From positions 1 through 64,000 of the forward strand of contig WQWY01000007.1 of assembly GCA_009785115.1 (NCBI GenBank): a stretch of DNA of 64,000 bases, given 5' to 3'. Position numbers and translations under genes: made by a program. Every line of letters begins with the position of its first letter. The stretch's first letter is position 1. Below the pieces are notes generated by a model. It did no database searches. It was not told where the DNA came from and was given only the letters and a program-made list of their open reading frames with translations. Shown piece by piece: positions 49,685 to 60,926 of the stretch. The stretch is from Micrococcales bacterium (lineage in GTDB: Bacteria; Actinomycetota; Actinomycetes; Actinomycetales; Cellulomonadaceae).

Positions 49685-50383
49685 TCAGACCTTCACCAGC
49701 GGGCGCAGCCGACCCAGCACCGTCGGGCCGATCCCGGACACCCGGCTCAGCTCGTCCACCGAGGCGAACGGCCTGGCGTCGACGATCCTCCCGGCCATCA
49801 CCGGACCGACGCCGGGCAACGCGGTCAGCTGGGCCTCGCTCGCGGTGTTGATGTCGACCAGACCGTCATCGACGGGTGCGCTCGCCGTGACGACCTCGCC
49901 AGGCCTCGGCACCAGCACCTGCTCGCCGTCCACCAGCGTCCGGGCGAGGTTGAGAGCCGAGAGGTCGGCCTCCTCGGTGCTCCCCCCTGCCGCGGCCACC
50001 GCGTCGCCCACCCGCGCCCCGGCGGGCAGGGTGACCAGCCCCGGGGCGACGACCGCACCGACCACGTGCACGACCACCGAGGTTGGTTCCGCGGGCGCGG
50101 CGGCGGGCGGCGACGGCGTGGCCAGCACCACCGGCTCACCAACCCCCGAGGTCCCGGCACGCAGCGCGACAGCCGCACCCACGAGCACCACCACCCCGAG
50201 GGCCGCCAGAGCCAGACGCGGCGAGACGGCCCACCGCCGTACCCGACGCTCCGGAGCAGGTTCGTGGCGAGCCAGGTAGTCGGCCCGGGCCCTGCGCACC
50301 GCAGCCATCGAGGGCGACGCCGCGTCCGGTGCCGCTGGTTCACCTGCGACGTGGTCGAGGGGCCGGTGAGGATCGACCTGCAT
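49685..50383 (-). CDS. comEA: ComEA-type DNA-binding protein
   Basis: Surface DNA receptor for uptake. The 232-residue protein has a cytoplasmic basic part, one membrane segment (LALAALGVVVLVGAAVALRA, about 56-76), an SLBB domain (VVVHVVGAVVAPGLVTLPAGARVGDAV) and a C-terminal helix-hairpin-helix (VDINTASEAQLTALPGVGPVMAGRI). ATG at 50383 was chosen; GTG at 50431 is in frame, and neither has a strong Shine-Dalgarno. Confidence 0.92.
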   Translation of the reverse strand: MQVDPHRPLDHVAGEPAAPDAASPSMAAVRRARADYLARHEPAPERRVRRWAVSPRLALAALGVVVLVGAAVALRAGTSGVGEPVVLATPSPPAAAPAEPTSVVVHVVGAVVAPGLVTLPAGARVGDAVAAAGGSTEEADLSALNLARTLVDGEQVLVPRPGEVVTASAPVDDGLVDINTASEAQLTALPGVGPVMAGRIVDARPFASVDELSRVSGIGPTVLGRLRPLVKV

Positions 50384-50726
50384 GGCTGGTGTCTCGGGCA
50401 CCGTCGCACGGTAGACACACAGCACGACCACCTGGGCTCATCGGCAGAACACCTCGACCGTCTTCGGGGCTGGGGACGGCTCATGAGCCCGAAGCGGCAG
50501 CCGTCTCTACGTCAGAGCGAGTCAGCCTGCGGGGTTCCTCTCTCACCGAAGCCGATGAGATCGGGAGAGTCTTCACGGTGAGAACGTCCGAGACGGTGCA
50601 TACCTCGCAAGAACTCCTTGCCCATGGCTCAACATCCGCCGTAGACTGGTCGGTGCGAAGGGCACGAGCCCGGAGAAGTGAGCCCGGCAGCCATCCGGAC
50701 GGTTGGTGAGCCGGGCTTCGCGCTGT
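50384..50726. other. Non-coding stretch upstream of comEA
   Basis: No gene was found. It holds the palindrome GGCTCATGAGCC (50478-50489) inside a CTTCGGG/CCCGAAG stem (50462-50494), and a terminator-like hairpin at 50681-50717. Confidence 0.5.
50681..50717 (-). terminator. Terminator after the DUF3800-like gene
   Basis: AGCCCGGC (50681-50688) and GCCGGGCT (50710-50717) form a perfect 8-bp stem nine bases after the stop of the 50727-51263 gene; the flanks (GCGAAG...CTTCGC) extend it imperfectly. Confidence 0.6.
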
Positions 50727-51263
50727 CTACGCGACGGTCGTCGTCGCGGTGTCCAGATCAGCGAGGAGGCCGGTCCAAGGCTGGCCGCGTTGGATGCACC
50801 AAGCGATGGCGTCCGCTGCCCACAGCAGCGGCTCTTCGTGCTTGGCCAGGTGCTGGAACTCGATATCACGGGCACGTCTGGGACCGAGTTCTTCGCGCAA
50901 CCACCGTTCGTCTGAGGCCTGCACGGACTCATCCCGCTCGATGACGATCCGCTGCGGCCGCTGAAGCAGCGCATCGCGGGCCACGGCACGCAGACACGCC
51001 TCACGGGCTGTCGGCAGAGAGAGCTTGCGGCCAAGGTGGTAGACGTGGACGCTGACCGGGCTGCACGCGACGATCGCCAGCACCGACCGCCGGGCCGGGT
51101 CGCTCTCCTTGGTGAAGTGCAAGCACCGCTGCCCTGGACGTAACCGAGAGCGCAGAGCCCTACGCACCGAGGTGACCGCGGCAGAGGGCACAGCCACGAC
51201 CACGACCACGACCACGAAGCCCGAGGACTTCGTCTCGTCGACGAACCAGTGCATCTCACCCAT
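50727..51263 (-). CDS. DUF3800-like protein
   Basis: A 178-residue protein starting MGEMHWFVDETKSSGF. The N-terminal FVDETK...GF followed by a strand, RRALRSRLRPGQRCLHFTKESD, an inner acid (IVIERDES) and a late ADAIAW helix resemble DUF3800, an RNase H-like family often found in variable regions and near restriction or mobile genes. Activity is unproven. No Shine-Dalgarno; TACACT nine bases upstream may give a near-leaderless mRNA. ATG at 51254 is an alternative start. It diverges from the 51389 gene. Confidence 0.65.
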   Translation of the reverse strand: MGEMHWFVDETKSSGFVVVVVVVAVPSAAVTSVRRALRSRLRPGQRCLHFTKESDPARRSVLAIVACSPVSVHVYHLGRKLSLPTAREACLRAVARDALLQRPQRIVIERDESVQASDERWLREELGPRRARDIEFQHLAKHEEPLLWAADAIAWCIQRGQPWTGLLADLDTATTTVA

Positions 51264-51388
51264 ATCGCGCGAAGTGTAACGACGATGCCAGACACGAGAT
51301 CACGAGCGCGACGAAGGCTGCCCCGAAGAGCGACATGCCGGGACATCCTCGCTGGTCGGTGAGCAGTATCGCCGATACTCTCCGGCAC

Positions 51389-52588
51389 ATGGCCGACGCC
51401 CACTCGACCGCACAGGCTCGCCGGAGGATCGCCATCGACGCGCTCGGGCGAGAGCTCAGCGACGACCAGGGGTCTGCAGCGAACCGGCTCGCTGCGATGC
51501 TCGGCCAGGAGCGACCGATGTTCGCCAGCGCCGATATCGATGGGCTCGTCTCGGCCGCGATGCTGGCCTCGGTCGCCCCGAGATTTGAGGTTGTCGCGTT
51601 CTCCGTGCAGTCGAGCCAGTGGCTCGTGCACCCGTCCGTCGCCCACGACGTCCCGCACAACATGTTCGGGGTGGACCTGTTCTCGGTGAGCCACGACAAC
51701 GTGAGCAACCACATCGTCACCTGGGGACGCAAGCGCATCCAGATCCCTGAGGTCCTGGAGGCGTTCGAGCGGTGGGACAAGGAGGTCGAGACCGCCGCAG
51801 GCACGAGGCTCCTGGCCGTGCCCGCGATCTGGGCTGGGACACAGGGCGGTTATGAGGATGCTGGGATCCCCGACTCAGCGAGCTACAAGTACCCCCTCGG
51901 GACAGCACAGATTCTCCTCGCGCTGCTCGAGGCAACCGGTCACGGACCGAAGTTCTTCGACCGGACCTACCTGCCGTGGCTGGTCGCCAACTGCGACGGC
52001 GGCATCGAGACGTACTCCAGGTATGCGAACAACGCGCGGGTGTGGTGGCCCGTCATGGCTGGCGCCGTAGGCCCTGGAAGCATGACCGAGCAGATCTTCC
52101 GGATGGTCGACACGATGCGTCCGCACGACTTCCTCGACGCTGTCCACCGTCTCGACCGGGAACGGCAGGCCTCCGGCAAGGACCAGTGGCTCAACGACAA
52201 GTGGAACCTGTCGAACGCGTCACCGCAGGTCCTCAAGGAGACCCTGGGCTGGCTCACGGAACTCACCGGGTGGCGCGACCCGGTGCGAGGCGGGACCAGA
52301 CTTCTCGACGACTGGCTCCTGCTTCCCCCGCGGGACAGCGGACAGGTCTACTACACCAGCACGGCCCCGAAAGCCTCAGCGTTCGAAGCGAACTCCAGCT
52401 GGGCCAAGGCGAAAGAAGACCCCGCACGCGCCGCTAACCTCGTCATGGGCGCAAGGAGCGCACTGAACGCGAACTTCTTCATGGGCGGACAGTCCGGATC
52501 ACGATTCAACTGGGTCGGCGGGTGGGCTCCCGAGAAACCCGTCCGCACCATCACTCCCCTGCAACTACCACTGGCACCACTGCACTGA
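51389..52588 (+). CDS. DHH-like phosphoesterase candidate, unknown function
   Basis: A 399-residue protein not matched to a named family. Residues 47-58 (SADIDGLVSAAM) resemble motif I of DHH phosphoesterases (D-x-D-G-x-x-S-A), 93-97 (FGVDL) motif II, and 102-108 (HDNVSNH) the DHH-like motif III. The rest is helical and aromatic-rich with conserved-looking YLPWLVANCDGG. DHH enzymes cleave phosphodiesters in short RNA or cyclic dinucleotides. ATG at 51389 follows TACTCT by seven bases (leaderless); an in-frame ATG at 51335 lies before that promoter. It is the rightward half of a divergent pair between comEA and degV, both core. Assignment is tentative. Confidence 0.55.
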   Translation: MADAHSTAQARRRIAIDALGRELSDDQGSAANRLAAMLGQERPMFASADIDGLVSAAMLASVAPRFEVVAFSVQSSQWLVHPSVAHDVPHNMFGVDLFSVSHDNVSNHIVTWGRKRIQIPEVLEAFERWDKEVETAAGTRLLAVPAIWAGTQGGYEDAGIPDSASYKYPLGTAQILLALLEATGHGPKFFDRTYLPWLVANCDGGIETYSRYANNARVWWPVMAGAVGPGSMTEQIFRMVDTMRPHDFLDAVHRLDRERQASGKDQWLNDKWNLSNASPQVLKETLGWLTELTGWRDPVRGGTRLLDDWLLLPPRDSGQVYYTSTAPKASAFEANSSWAKAKEDPARAANLVMGARSALNANFFMGGQSGSRFNWVGGWAPEKPVRTITPLQLPLAPLH

Positions 52589-52615
52589 CGATGGAGCCAC
52601 CACGCTGAGCAACGC

Positions 52616-53527
52616 TCAGGCGTCGGCCACGACGACGGCGAGCACCCCTGGGCCCACGTGCGCACCGAGCACCGCGCCGGCCTCGGTGACGACCACCTCG
52701 ACCACCTGGTCGCCGGTCGCTGCCACGACGCGGTCAGCGAGCTCGTGCGCCACCTCTGGGCGGCCCAGGTGGTGGACCGCCAGCCTGGCCGCTCCCCTGG
52801 CCGTCACGGCGTCGATCGCCAGCTGCTCCAACCGCGCCCGAGCTGCCTTGCGAGTGCGGATCTTCTCGGCCACGACCAGACGGCCGTCCGTCAGCGTCAG
52901 CAGCGGCCGCAGCTGCAAGATGGTGCCCAGCAGCGCGGCCGTCCCTGACAGGCGGCCGCCACGGCGCAGGTGGTCGAGGCTGTCCACGAGGAACCAGACC
53001 GACGCTGTCGCCGCGACCGCCCGGGCGGTGGCAGCCACCTCCTCCGGGTCGCGGCCTGGCACCACAGCAGCCCGGCGCCACCACCGCGCCGGCGGGGCCG
53101 ACGGCGGGGTCGCGGCACGGGCGGCGGCCAGCGCCGCGAAGCCCAGCCCCATCGCTGCAGTCCCGGAGTCGACCACCACCACCGGCACCCGGCAGTCCGA
53201 CGCGGCGACCTGGGCGGCGGCGGCCGTCCCCGACAGCGCACCGGACAGGTGCACCGACACGATCGCGGTGGCACCGTCGGCGATCGCACGCTCGTAGGTA
53301 GCGGCGAAGGCGGCGGGCGGCGGCTGCGACGTCACCACCCGGTCACCGCGCTCCAGCGCGGCCAGCAGGTCACCGCTGCTGCGCTCGGAGTCCAGGGTGC
53401 GCACACCGCCGACGACCACGTCCAGCGACACGACACGCACCGAGGCCGCCTGGGCGACCTCGGGCGGCAGCGTCGCGGTCGAGTCGGTGACCACCGCGAC
53501 CTGCTGGGCGCCGCGCCCGCGTCTCAT
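52616..53527 (-). CDS. DegV family fatty-acid-binding protein
   Basis: A 303-residue DegV-type protein ([61 protein letters not shown]). DegV/FakB proteins bind a fatty acid for kinase-dependent activation; no FakA gene is nearby. ATG overlaps the leuS stop (ATGA). Confidence 0.92.
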   Translation of the reverse strand: MRRGRGAQQVAVVTDSTATLPPEVAQAASVRVVSLDVVVGGVRTLDSERSSGDLLAALERGDRVVTSQPPPAAFAATYERAIADGATAIVSVHLSGALSGTAAAAQVAASDCRVPVVVVDSGTAAMGLGFAALAAARAATPPSAPPARWWRRAAVVPGRDPEEVAATARAVAATASVWFLVDSLDHLRRGGRLSGTAALLGTILQLRPLLTLTDGRLVVAEKIRTRKAARARLEQLAIDAVTARGAARLAVHHLGRPEVAHELADRVVAATGDQVVEVVVTEAGAVLGAHVGPGVLAVVVADA

Positions 53528-56430
53528 GTGGCTGCCGGGACCACGTTGACCAGGCCCGGCGCACGGACGATCACCGTGCGCACGCCGCGCCCGTCGAGGG
53601 TGCGCACCACCGCGGGGTCAGTCAGGGCCAGGGCTTTGAGCTCGTCGTCGGTCGCCGACGGGCTCACCTGGGCGCGGGCCCGCACCTTGCCGGCCACCTG
53701 GATCACGCAGGTCACGGTCTCCTCGACCAGCCATGCCGGGTCGACCGCCGGGAACGGCTCCGCGATGAGCGACCGGTCGTGGCCCAGCCGGGACCACAGC
53801 TCTTCGGCCAGGTGCGGGGCGACGGGTGCGGTCATGAGCACCAGCGGCTCGATGGCGGCCCTCGGCACCTGCTCCATCGTGGTCAGGTGGTTGTTGAGCA
53901 CGATGAGCTTGGCGATGGCGGTGTTGACCCGCATCGCCTCCATGTCCTCACGCACCCCGGCGATGGTGCGGTGCAGCAGCCGGAGCGTCTCGTCGTCGGG
54001 GGTGCCGTCGGTGACGGTGACCTCACCGGTGGTCTCGTCCACCACGTTGCGCCACAGCCGTTGCAGGAAACGCTGCGCACCCACCACCGAGCGGGTGTCC
54101 CACGGGCGGGACAGGTCCAGCGGCCCCATCGACATCTCGTACACCCGCAGCGTGTCGGCGCCGTAGGCGTCGTACATCTCGTCGGGGGTGACGACGTTCT
54201 TCAGGGACTTGCCCATCTTCCCGTACTCGCGCCGCACGGGCTGGCCCTGCCAGGTGAAGGTGTCGCCGTCCTCGACCACCTCGTCGGCCGGGACGTACAC
54301 ACCGCGCTCGTCGGTGTAGGCGTAGGCCTGGATGTACCCCTGGTTGAACAGGCGGTAGAACGGCTCGGACGAGCTGACGTGGCCCAGGTCGTAGAGCACC
54401 TTGTGCCAGAAGCGGGCGTACAACAGGTGCAGCACCGCGTGCTCGACCCCGCCGACGTACAGGTCGACCCCGCCGACAGACCCGCCCGGCTGGTCACCAT
54501 GACCCGGTCCCATCCAGTACCGGTCCAGGCTTGCGTCCACCAGCACGTCAGCATCGCCCGGGTCCAGGTAACGCAGGTAGTACCAGCACGACCCAGCCCA
54601 GTTCGGCATGGTGCTGGTCTCGCGCCGGTACCGCTGGGGGCCGTCGCCCAGGTCGAGGGTGACGTTCACCCAGTCGTCGTTGCGGCCCAACGGTGCTTCG
54701 GGCTCGGAGTCGGCGTCGTCGGGCTCGAACAGGCGCGGAGAGTAGTCCGGCACGTCCGGCAGGGTCACCGGCAGCATCGACTCCGGGATCGCGACCGGTA
54801 CGCCGTCGTCGTCGTACACGACGGGGAACGGCTCGCCCCAGTAGCGCTGGCGGCTGAACAGCCAGTCGCGCAGCCTGAAGGTGACCTTCGCCTCCCCCAC
54901 GCCACGGGCGACCAGCCAGGCGATCATCGCCTCGGTGGCCGACGGCACGTCCATCCCGTTCAGGTCCAGGGTGTCGTGCGCGGAGTTGATGACGGCGCCG
55001 TCGTAGGTGCGCGCGCCCTCCTCTCCTTCTCCGTCGACCGTGTAGATCACGGGAAGGTCGTAGGTCTGGGCGAACTCGTAGTCGCGGTCGTCGCCGCCGG
55101 GCACGGCCATGATCGCGCCGGTCCCGTAGTCCATGAGCACGTAGTCGGCGGTGAACACCGGCAGGGCGTCCCCGGTGACCGGGTTGATCGCCAGGTGCCC
55201 GGTAAACACGCCGGTCTTGCGCCCAGAGTCGGCCTGACGCTCGACCGCCGTGCGCCCGGCGGCGTAGGCGCGGTAGGCGGCGACGGCAGCGGTCGGGTCG
55301 GCGTGGCCGTCCGTCCAGCTCTGGGTGGTGCCCTCAGGCCAGGCCGTGGGCACGTCGTCCAGCAGGGGGTGCTCGGGGGCGACGACCATGAACGTGGCGC
55401 CGAACAGGGTGTCCGGGCGGGTGGTGAACACCTCCAGAGGCGGCCCCCCGACGACGTCGAAGCGCACGGTCGCGCCGGTGGAACGGCCGATCCAGTGCCG
55501 TTGCATCGACTTGACCTTGTCCGGCCAGTCGATGGCGTCCAGACCTTCGAGCAGCCGGTCGGCGTAGGCGGTGATGCGCATGTTCCACTGGCGCAGGTTC
55601 TTCTTGAACACCGGCACGTTGCCGCGCTCGGAGCGCCCGTCGGCGGTGACCTCTTCGTTGGCCAGCACGGTGCCCAGGCCGGGCGCCCAGTTCACCGGGG
55701 TGTCGGCCAGGTAGGCCAGGCGGTGCGCGTCGAGCACCCGGTGCCGGGCCACCCGGTCCAGGTCGGCCCACGCCGCCCCGGCGGGGACCCCGGGCACATC
55801 GTCAGGCACGGCCCTGGTGCCGTCGGCCAGCTCGGCCTCGAGCTCGGCCAGCGGGCGCGCCCGGCCCACACCCCCGTCCGGGCGGACAGCCTGGGAGTCG
55901 TACCAGGCGTCGAAGATCTGGCAGAAGATCCACTGGGTCCAGCGCACGTAGTCGTCGTCGATCGTGGCGAACGACCGGCGCGGGTCGTGCGCCAGGCCCA
56001 GGCGGCGCAGCTGGCGCCGCATGACCGCGATGTTCGCCTCGGTGTTGGTGCGCGGGTGCTGCCCGGTGGCCACCGCGTGCTGCTCGGCTGGCAGCCCGAA
56101 CGCGTCGAACCCCATGGCGTGGAGCACGTTGTCACCGCACATCCGGCGGAACCGACCCACCACGTCGGTGGTGATGTACCCCAGCGGGTGCCCCACGTGC
56201 AGCCCCGCCCCCGACGGGTAGGGGAACATGTCCATGACGAGGAACGGCGGCTTCGCCGGGTCGGCGTGCCGCCCCTCGCCGTCGGCGAGCCGCCCGGTCG
56301 GGTTCGCCGTGAAGAACGTCCCCCTCTGCTCCCACTCGTCCTGCCACCGCAGCTCGATCTCCTCAGCGAGAGCGGCGGTGTACCGGTAGGGGAACTCGTC
56401 GGCAGCGGTAGGTGCGGAAGCCTGGCTCAC
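53524..56430 (-). CDS. leuS: Leucyl-tRNA synthetase
   Basis: Class I synthetase charging tRNA-Leu. The 968-residue protein has [17 protein letters not shown] (HIGH as HVGH, residues 78-81), the editing domain ([21 protein letters not shown]), and KMGKSLKN as the KMSKS loop, with the C-terminal anticodon domains. The start was set at GTG 56430 because TAGAGT (56443-56438) ends seven bases before it, giving a leaderless mRNA; GTG at 56436 is the alternative. The open frame reaches 56670 but is not family-like. Confidence 0.96.
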   Translation of the reverse strand: MSQASAPTAADEFPYRYTAALAEEIELRWQDEWEQRGTFFTANPTGRLADGEGRHADPAKPPFLVMDMFPYPSGAGLHVGHPLGYITTDVVGRFRRMCGDNVLHAMGFDAFGLPAEQHAVATGQHPRTNTEANIAVMRRQLRRLGLAHDPRRSFATIDDDYVRWTQWIFCQIFDAWYDSQAVRPDGGVGRARPLAELEAELADGTRAVPDDVPGVPAGAAWADLDRVARHRVLDAHRLAYLADTPVNWAPGLGTVLANEEVTADGRSERGNVPVFKKNLRQWNMRITAYADRLLEGLDAIDWPDKVKSMQRHWIGRSTGATVRFDVVGGPPLEVFTTRPDTLFGATFMVVAPEHPLLDDVPTAWPEGTTQSWTDGHADPTAAVAAYRAYAAGRTAVERQADSGRKTGVFTGHLAINPVTGDALPVFTADYVLMDYGTGAIMAVPGGDDRDYEFAQTYDLPVIYTVDGEGEEGARTYDGAVINSAHDTLDLNGMDVPSATEAMIAWLVARGVGEAKVTFRLRDWLFSRQRYWGEPFPVVYDDDGVPVAIPESMLPVTLPDVPDYSPRLFEPDDADSEPEAPLGRNDDWVNVTLDLGDGPQRYRRETSTMPNWAGSCWYYLRYLDPGDADVLVDASLDRYWMGPGHGDQPGGSVGGVDLYVGGVEHAVLHLLYARFWHKVLYDLGHVSSSEPFYRLFNQGYIQAYAYTDERGVYVPADEVVEDGDTFTWQGQPVRREYGKMGKSLKNVVTPDEMYDAYGADTLRVYEMSMGPLDLSRPWDTRSVVGAQRFLQRLWRNVVDETTGEVTVTDGTPDDETLRLLHRTIAGVREDMEAMRVNTAIAKLIVLNNHLTTMEQVPRAAIEPLVLMTAPVAPHLAEELWSRLGHDRSLIAEPFPAVDPAWLVEETVTCVIQVAGKVRARAQVSPSATDDELKALALTDPAVVRTLDGRGVRTVIVRAPGLVNVVPAAT

Positions 56431-56775
56431 CTGCACAACTCTACCGATCTTGCCCCACCCACCGCCCACCACCCACCGAGCCCGGAAGCGCCTGAACCTC
56501 CGGGCGCCCATCCCGATCGGGACGGTCGCGCCAAGGCAGCAGGTCAGTAGCCGCCTACTGGTTCCGACGCTGGCGTCGACGGACGGGGGCGGTGGCCTCC
56601 CAGGGCTGGAGACCACCCGAACCCCGCTCGTGGCTGCCAGGCCCTCTGCCAGGCAGGGCGAACGTGACACTGAGCCCGTCGAAGGAGTGCGCAGCCGACA
56701 CTCTGCCTTCTCAACCTTGCCGGCTCCATGCTCACACGAAAGGATGGAAGCTGTCGCAACGAGAGGAGCTCTAGG
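56431..56775. other. Non-coding stretch with a relic of the metallophosphoesterase gene
   Basis: Left end holds the leuS promoter (56438-56443); 56542-56609 is a decayed copy of the 3' end of the 61721-63508 gene. GC falls from here rightwards. No other gene seen. Confidence 0.5.
56542..56609 (-). pseudogene. Decayed duplicate of the metallophosphoesterase 3' end
   Basis: GGTCAGTAGCCGCC at 56542-56555 is identical to 61719-61732, covering the stop and last codons of the 61721-63508 gene. Similarity continues: the minus strand reads [10 protein letters not shown] then stop, against TPAPEPTGGY in the intact gene, and CAGGGCTGG recurs at 56601-56609 and 61782-61790. Spacing differs by four bases, so the reading frame is broken. 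It lies on the far side of the STAND/HEPN island from the intact gene, in the same orientation. Confidence 0.75.
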
Positions 56776-59700
56776 ATGCTTCCGTACCTCCGGGCAGGAC
56801 TCCGGGTAGCAGGACTAGGACACCTGCTCGATGCTCTCGAGGAACTCAAGACCAAGGATCCGAACCTCGAACGCATGTTTCGGCGAGCCGCAGAATCGCT
56901 CGACGGAAACCCAGAGTTCAGATCGATCAATCTACAAGACCAAACCTCATGCCTGATCTTCTTGGTCAACGCTCTTAGTTCCGACACTCCTAAGATCTAC
57001 TCCGTCGTACAACGTGGCAAAAGTCTCGCGAGATGGATAGGAGACGAGTTTCCCGAGGGGAAGAGAGAACTTGGAGACACCTGGAACTACGCCATCCCCT
57101 TGGTAAGCAGCGTCGAGTCCCAGCTTCGCGATTTGGTTCAAGGCAGCACCCCTGAGGATCAGGGGCAGATTCGACTCGCTGTAGAAACCGTTGAAAATAC
57201 TGGACAAATCCGCACCGACGTCCGGAAGCTGCTCGAACACTATTCAAAACGCGACTCGTCATCCTGGATGTACGAGGGAGCCGCCCAGGGCGGCATGGGG
57301 ATTGTAGTTCCTTCCTATTCTGGAGATAAAGAGAAGCGTCTGCCGCTGATTTTTCCACACAAAGCCACCCCTCGACTCAACCCGTCGCCTTCTCAACTTC
57401 TCATCGCAAGATATTCACCTGTTCCTTTCGTCGGTCGCGCAGGGTCGCGCGAACGTCTTGACCAGTGGCTGAACTCCTCGAGTCAGGTCTCGGTGGCGGT
57501 AATTGGAGGGAGAGGGGGCAGCGGAAAGACACGACTGGCTGTCGAGCTGTGCCGTGCCACCCCGCATCGCATTGTCGGATTCCTTGCCCACGGCGCGAAA
57601 ACGGAGCAAATCGAGCAGCTCGCCAATCTCGACCACTCCTGTCTCATCGTGGTGGACTATGCCGAGACAAGAATTGCATCCGTGGCCGATCTGCTCGAGA
57701 CGGTAGCATACGACCGACCGTCCGAGAGCGGGCGGACGCGGGTGCTGCTCCTGGTGAGAAATCCCGAGAACTACCAAGCCTCAGAGTCCTCGCAAGCAGG
57801 GTCCCAGAACCGATGGAAAGATGCCGTACGTCCTAGGGATCTGTCTGCAGCAGCCTACGAGTTGCTCGAGGACGCGACATGTCTCGTCCTCGAGAAAAAT
57901 CCTCTCGACTCAGACGAGCGAAACGATCTCTTCATGAAAGCGATCGCCGAGTTTGCCGAACCCCTCGACGACGAATCGCCCGCAGCGAGCCCCGCTTCGT
58001 TGACGGCGAGCGACATGGCTCGCGACGAGAGACGCTACTCGGACCCGCTCTCCGTGCTCATCGCTGCCTTCTTGACGGTGCGAGGAACTGCGCCAGAGGA
58101 CAAGACTCTAAAATCATTGTATAACGAGATAATCATGCATGAGCACACGTACTGGAGCAGGATCGCCGAGACCGGAAGATACAAGCTCGAACTGACACCA
58201 GATGAACGAGAGGCAGCCGTCGCTCTGGCAACCTTGACCAACTATAGAACGCCGGATGAGGCCGAACAGCTTCTTAGGGCAGTGCCGATGCTTTCTGGCG
58301 AGACCATCACGCATCGACCGCGCATCAGACAATGGCTCGATCATCTCTACAGGCCGAACCTGACAGATGAGGACATAAATTTCTCGCAAAGCGACGGATA
58401 TTGGTTTCCCTTGGAACCAGATCGTCTCGGTGAGCACTTGGTCATCCGCGCTCTCTTGAAAGATTCAAGCACGCTCGAGACGTACCGACCACTATTTGAG
58501 ACTGTACTCGAAAAGAGTCGTGACGCTTCGCTTCTTGTACGCCCGGTCGAGACTCTCGCGCGGATATGGGAACAGCTCGGACAAGAATCAAGCCAGGGCC
58601 TTGGTGCAATTCTGAGCGATTGTTATCTAGGTCTGGTAGACACAGCGAACGCCCAAACTCACGAGCCCCTCATGCGTCCAGATGTAGAGAACAAAGAGAA
58701 TGGCCTCCTGTTCGACGGTCTGCACGCACTGACGAACGCTGCTTTTCGCGACATAAAACTTCACATCTTGAAAGAATGTCAGGACCGTCTGGACCGTGGA
58801 AACCTGCTGGCACACCGTTTTGCGCTGCTGCTCTCCAGCTGTGTAGTTGATCGAAGCCGCGCATCTTTCGCATCGGATCCCACTCGACTCGAAGAACTTG
58901 CCGATGCACTGGACGCCCACTCACAGCGCCTTTACGAAGACAGAGACATCGCAGGAGCAATTGAATACAGCCTCGAAGCAGTCGATCGCTGGAGGAATGT
59001 CGTCGCCGAGGATTTTAGTCGGATAAAAAAATTGGTGGTCTCGTATCGCGAACTCGCTCATTATCTCTGGATTGGCGAGCGACCCTGGGAAGCGCAGACC
59101 GCTGCGAATGCGAGCATCGCCGAGTGGGAGAAGGTCGAGGATGACAGCGTTGAATGGATGACATGCCAAGCTGGCAACCTAGGGACACGCGCCAGAGTTT
59201 CACAGTCTTGGCAATTCGCAGAACAAATGACGGCCGAAGCTGTGCGGTTGCGACGCCGCGTCGTCGCCGAAGAACCAGAGGTCCTCGAGTACCGTTCTGA
59301 ACTCGCAAGTGCACTCAACTATCATGTAGGTTTCTTGATCAGCGGTCCATGGAAGGAGGGGAGCCCTGGCATTCCAACCGAAACCAGTCGACACGCAATC
59401 GCGTTGAAGTTCGCGAATGAAGCCATGGACATCTGGCAACAGTTGGCAGAAAAAGAATCGAGATACCGCCCTGCCTATGCTCGTGCGCTTGCTAATCACG
59501 CGCGCAGGATGAATCAACTGGGTATCAAAATGAACCAGTTGGCTCTCAAACGAACCGCTCTCGCTGCCAGTGCCCTCGCTGTTGAGACCGCCCGCGGTCT
59601 CGACCAGAACGACGTTACCCACATCCCGGTAATCGCTGGAGTTCTGGAAAAACACGCAAAAATACTCATTGAATGCGCCAAATTCGATCCTGACCGCCCT

Positions 59701-60456
59701 GCAAACATGCTCAGAACAGAAGCGCTCGACTTTGCTCAACAGGCGGTTGATGAGTGGGACAGAGTCCCTGGGCAGCAACGTGGTCACGACCTAGGGCTCT
59801 CGGGAGCCCTGCTAACCTACCTAAAACTCAAGACCAGTCGCCGCAGAACCGCTAGCAAAGATGCTGAGCAACTACAACAGGACCTTGTCTTGGCAGATTA
59901 CATCGTTTCTCTGCGTGCCAAGCTCCCGTTGACGCTGAGAGAGAACCGTCTCCAACTTGTGGAGGCCACACAACTCTACGCGACACTGTTGCGTCGCGCT
60001 GGATCTTACGATGCAGTGATTGACATCTCTCAAGACATCATCCAACATCTCGAGATTCTCGCCCAAACTGACCCGAAGTATCGTGGCATGCTTGCCGATG
60101 CGAAACGCCGTCGCGAAGAAGTCATCTGTGAGTACGAGGGTTCCTGGTCTCGAAGTCTCCACCGACTCTCTCGCCTCGACTCAAATGTATCACCGGCCAA
60201 GACCCAATCTCGTACATTAAGTGCCGAAATGAGCGAACTTTTCGCGGAGACTCGGAGAGTCGTCGAGAGCCTCAAGAAACCGACGCCGTTAGCCGCGGTG
60301 GCCCAGAGTATTATTTCTGTATTCGGGAGGTCCATAACTGATGACTGGGGCGGGTTCACCTCTTTCGGCAGATTTTTGCGTGAAGCCGTTCCCGAAGCAG
60401 ATATACGCACTCAACCTCCTCCCGGATATGTCTATCCTTCCAGTTCCCAACTCTGA
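56776..60456 (+). CDS. Large STAND-type NTPase with TPR-like C-terminus
   Basis: A 1226-residue protein of unnamed family. Residues 1-215 are a helical N-terminal domain with no recognised effector fold. [16 protein letters not shown] (about 217-231) and Walker [10 protein letters not shown] (244-252), with Walker [10 protein letters not shown] (about 289-296), give a STAND/NB-ARC-like ATPase; the last 550 residues are helical repeats of TPR type with many EAVDRW/ALAxxL patterns. STAND proteins often sense infection and trigger an effector. ATG at 56776 has GAGGAG seven bases upstream. The gene is much AT-richer than its neighbours and uses ATA, AGA and TTA codons, a sign of horizontal transfer. 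Its end overlaps the HEPN gene end by 25 bases. Confidence 0.72.
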   Translation: MLPYLRAGLRVAGLGHLLDALEELKTKDPNLERMFRRAAESLDGNPEFRSINLQDQTSCLIFLVNALSSDTPKIYSVVQRGKSLARWIGDEFPEGKRELGDTWNYAIPLVSSVESQLRDLVQGSTPEDQGQIRLAVETVENTGQIRTDVRKLLEHYSKRDSSSWMYEGAAQGGMGIVVPSYSGDKEKRLPLIFPHKATPRLNPSPSQLLIARYSPVPFVGRAGSRERLDQWLNSSSQVSVAVIGGRGGSGKTRLAVELCRATPHRIVGFLAHGAKTEQIEQLANLDHSCLIVVDYAETRIASVADLLETVAYDRPSESGRTRVLLLVRNPENYQASESSQAGSQNRWKDAVRPRDLSAAAYELLEDATCLVLEKNPLDSDERNDLFMKAIAEFAEPLDDESPAASPASLTASDMARDERRYSDPLSVLIAAFLTVRGTAPEDKTLKSLYNEIIMHEHTYWSRIAETGRYKLELTPDEREAAVALATLTNYRTPDEAEQLLRAVPMLSGETITHRPRIRQWLDHLYRPNLTDEDINFSQSDGYWFPLEPDRLGEHLVIRALLKDSSTLETYRPLFETVLEKSRDASLLVRPVETLARIWEQLGQESSQGLGAILSDCYLGLVDTANAQTHEPLMRPDVENKENGLLFDGLHALTNAAFRDIKLHILKECQDRLDRGNLLAHRFALLLSSCVVDRSRASFASDPTRLEELADALDAHSQRLYEDRDIAGAIEYSLEAVDRWRNVVAEDFSRIKKLVVSYRELAHYLWIGERPWEAQTAANASIAEWEKVEDDSVEWMTCQAGNLGTRARVSQSWQFAEQMTAEAVRLRRRVVAEEPEVLEYRSELASALNYHVGFLISGPWKEGSPGIPTETSRHAIALKFANEAMDIWQQLAEKESRYRPAYARALANHARRMNQLGIKMNQLALKRTALAASALAVETARGLDQNDVTHIPVIAGVLEKHAKILIECAKFDPDRPANMLRTEALDFAQQAVDEWDRVPGQQRGHDLGLSGALLTYLKLKTSRRRTASKDAEQLQQDLVLADYIVSLRAKLPLTLRENRLQLVEATQLYATLLRRAGSYDAVIDISQDIIQHLEILAQTDPKYRGMLADAKRRREEVICEYEGSWSRSLHRLSRLDSNVSPAKTQSRTLSAEMSELFAETRRVVESLKKPTPLAAVAQSIISVFGRSITDDWGGFTSFGRFLREAVPEADIRTQPPPGYVYPSSSQL

Positions 60457-60926
60457 GGTTCGGTTCGGAAAACAGACATCTGACCGAGCATCTTGGCGGC
60501 AACGTCCACGATCGCCCGACATGAGGGCAGGTCGGCACGTACGTCGTCGGGGCTGGCAGAAAGCCCATCCAGGTAGTCGGCGGCGTTGCGGGCACGGCGA
60601 ATCCGCTGGTAGGGGGCGAGGACGGAGCCGAGCGGCGGGTGGAGCTGGGCGCGTACGGCCTCGTAGACGCTGAGATGTCCACCTTGCCTGGTCGGGCGGA
60701 GGCCTTGGGTGAGCAGCAGCGCTGTGAGTGCTTTGCGGTTGGCGGCGTGCAAGGCGTCGTAGGCCAGCTCAACGTCGCTCTCGGCCAGAGTCTCGGCTGA
60801 CCTCAGATGGGTCCAAGCCCGGTCGAGCAACGCTTGCGCACCGTCGGTGTCCGGCGGCACCCGCTCCAATGCGCCGTCGGCAAGCAGCGCTTCGATCGTC
60901 ATGCGGCCCTGGTTCCATGGGCTCAT
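60432..60926 (-). CDS. HEPN-domain protein (SAV_6107-like)
   Basis: A 164-residue helical protein. LLDRAWTHLRSAETLAESD, AYDALHAANRKALTALLLTQGLRPT and QGGHLSVYEAVRAQL, then RIRRARNAADY (108-118), fit the actinobacterial SAV_6107-type HEPN family. Many HEPN toxins are RNases with an R-x4-6-H motif; here RNAADY has Tyr in place of His. It is translationally coupled (ATGA) to the nucleotidyltransferase gene upstream, a HEPN/MNT arrangement. ATG at 60926 has GAGGAA eight bases upstream; ATG at 60902 is an alternative. Confidence 0.78.
   Translation of the reverse strand: MSPWNQGRMTIEALLADGALERVPPDTDGAQALLDRAWTHLRSAETLAESDVELAYDALHAANRKALTALLLTQGLRPTRQGGHLSVYEAVRAQLHPPLGSVLAPYQRIRRARNAADYLDGLSASPDDVRADLPSCRAIVDVAAKMLGQMSVFRTEPQSWELEG

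Noticed and set aside
54150-54240. KMGKS instead of KMSKS in leucyl-tRNA synthetase
   Set aside because: I recall this spelling as usual among actinobacterial LeuRS proteins, so it is not treated as a lost active site.
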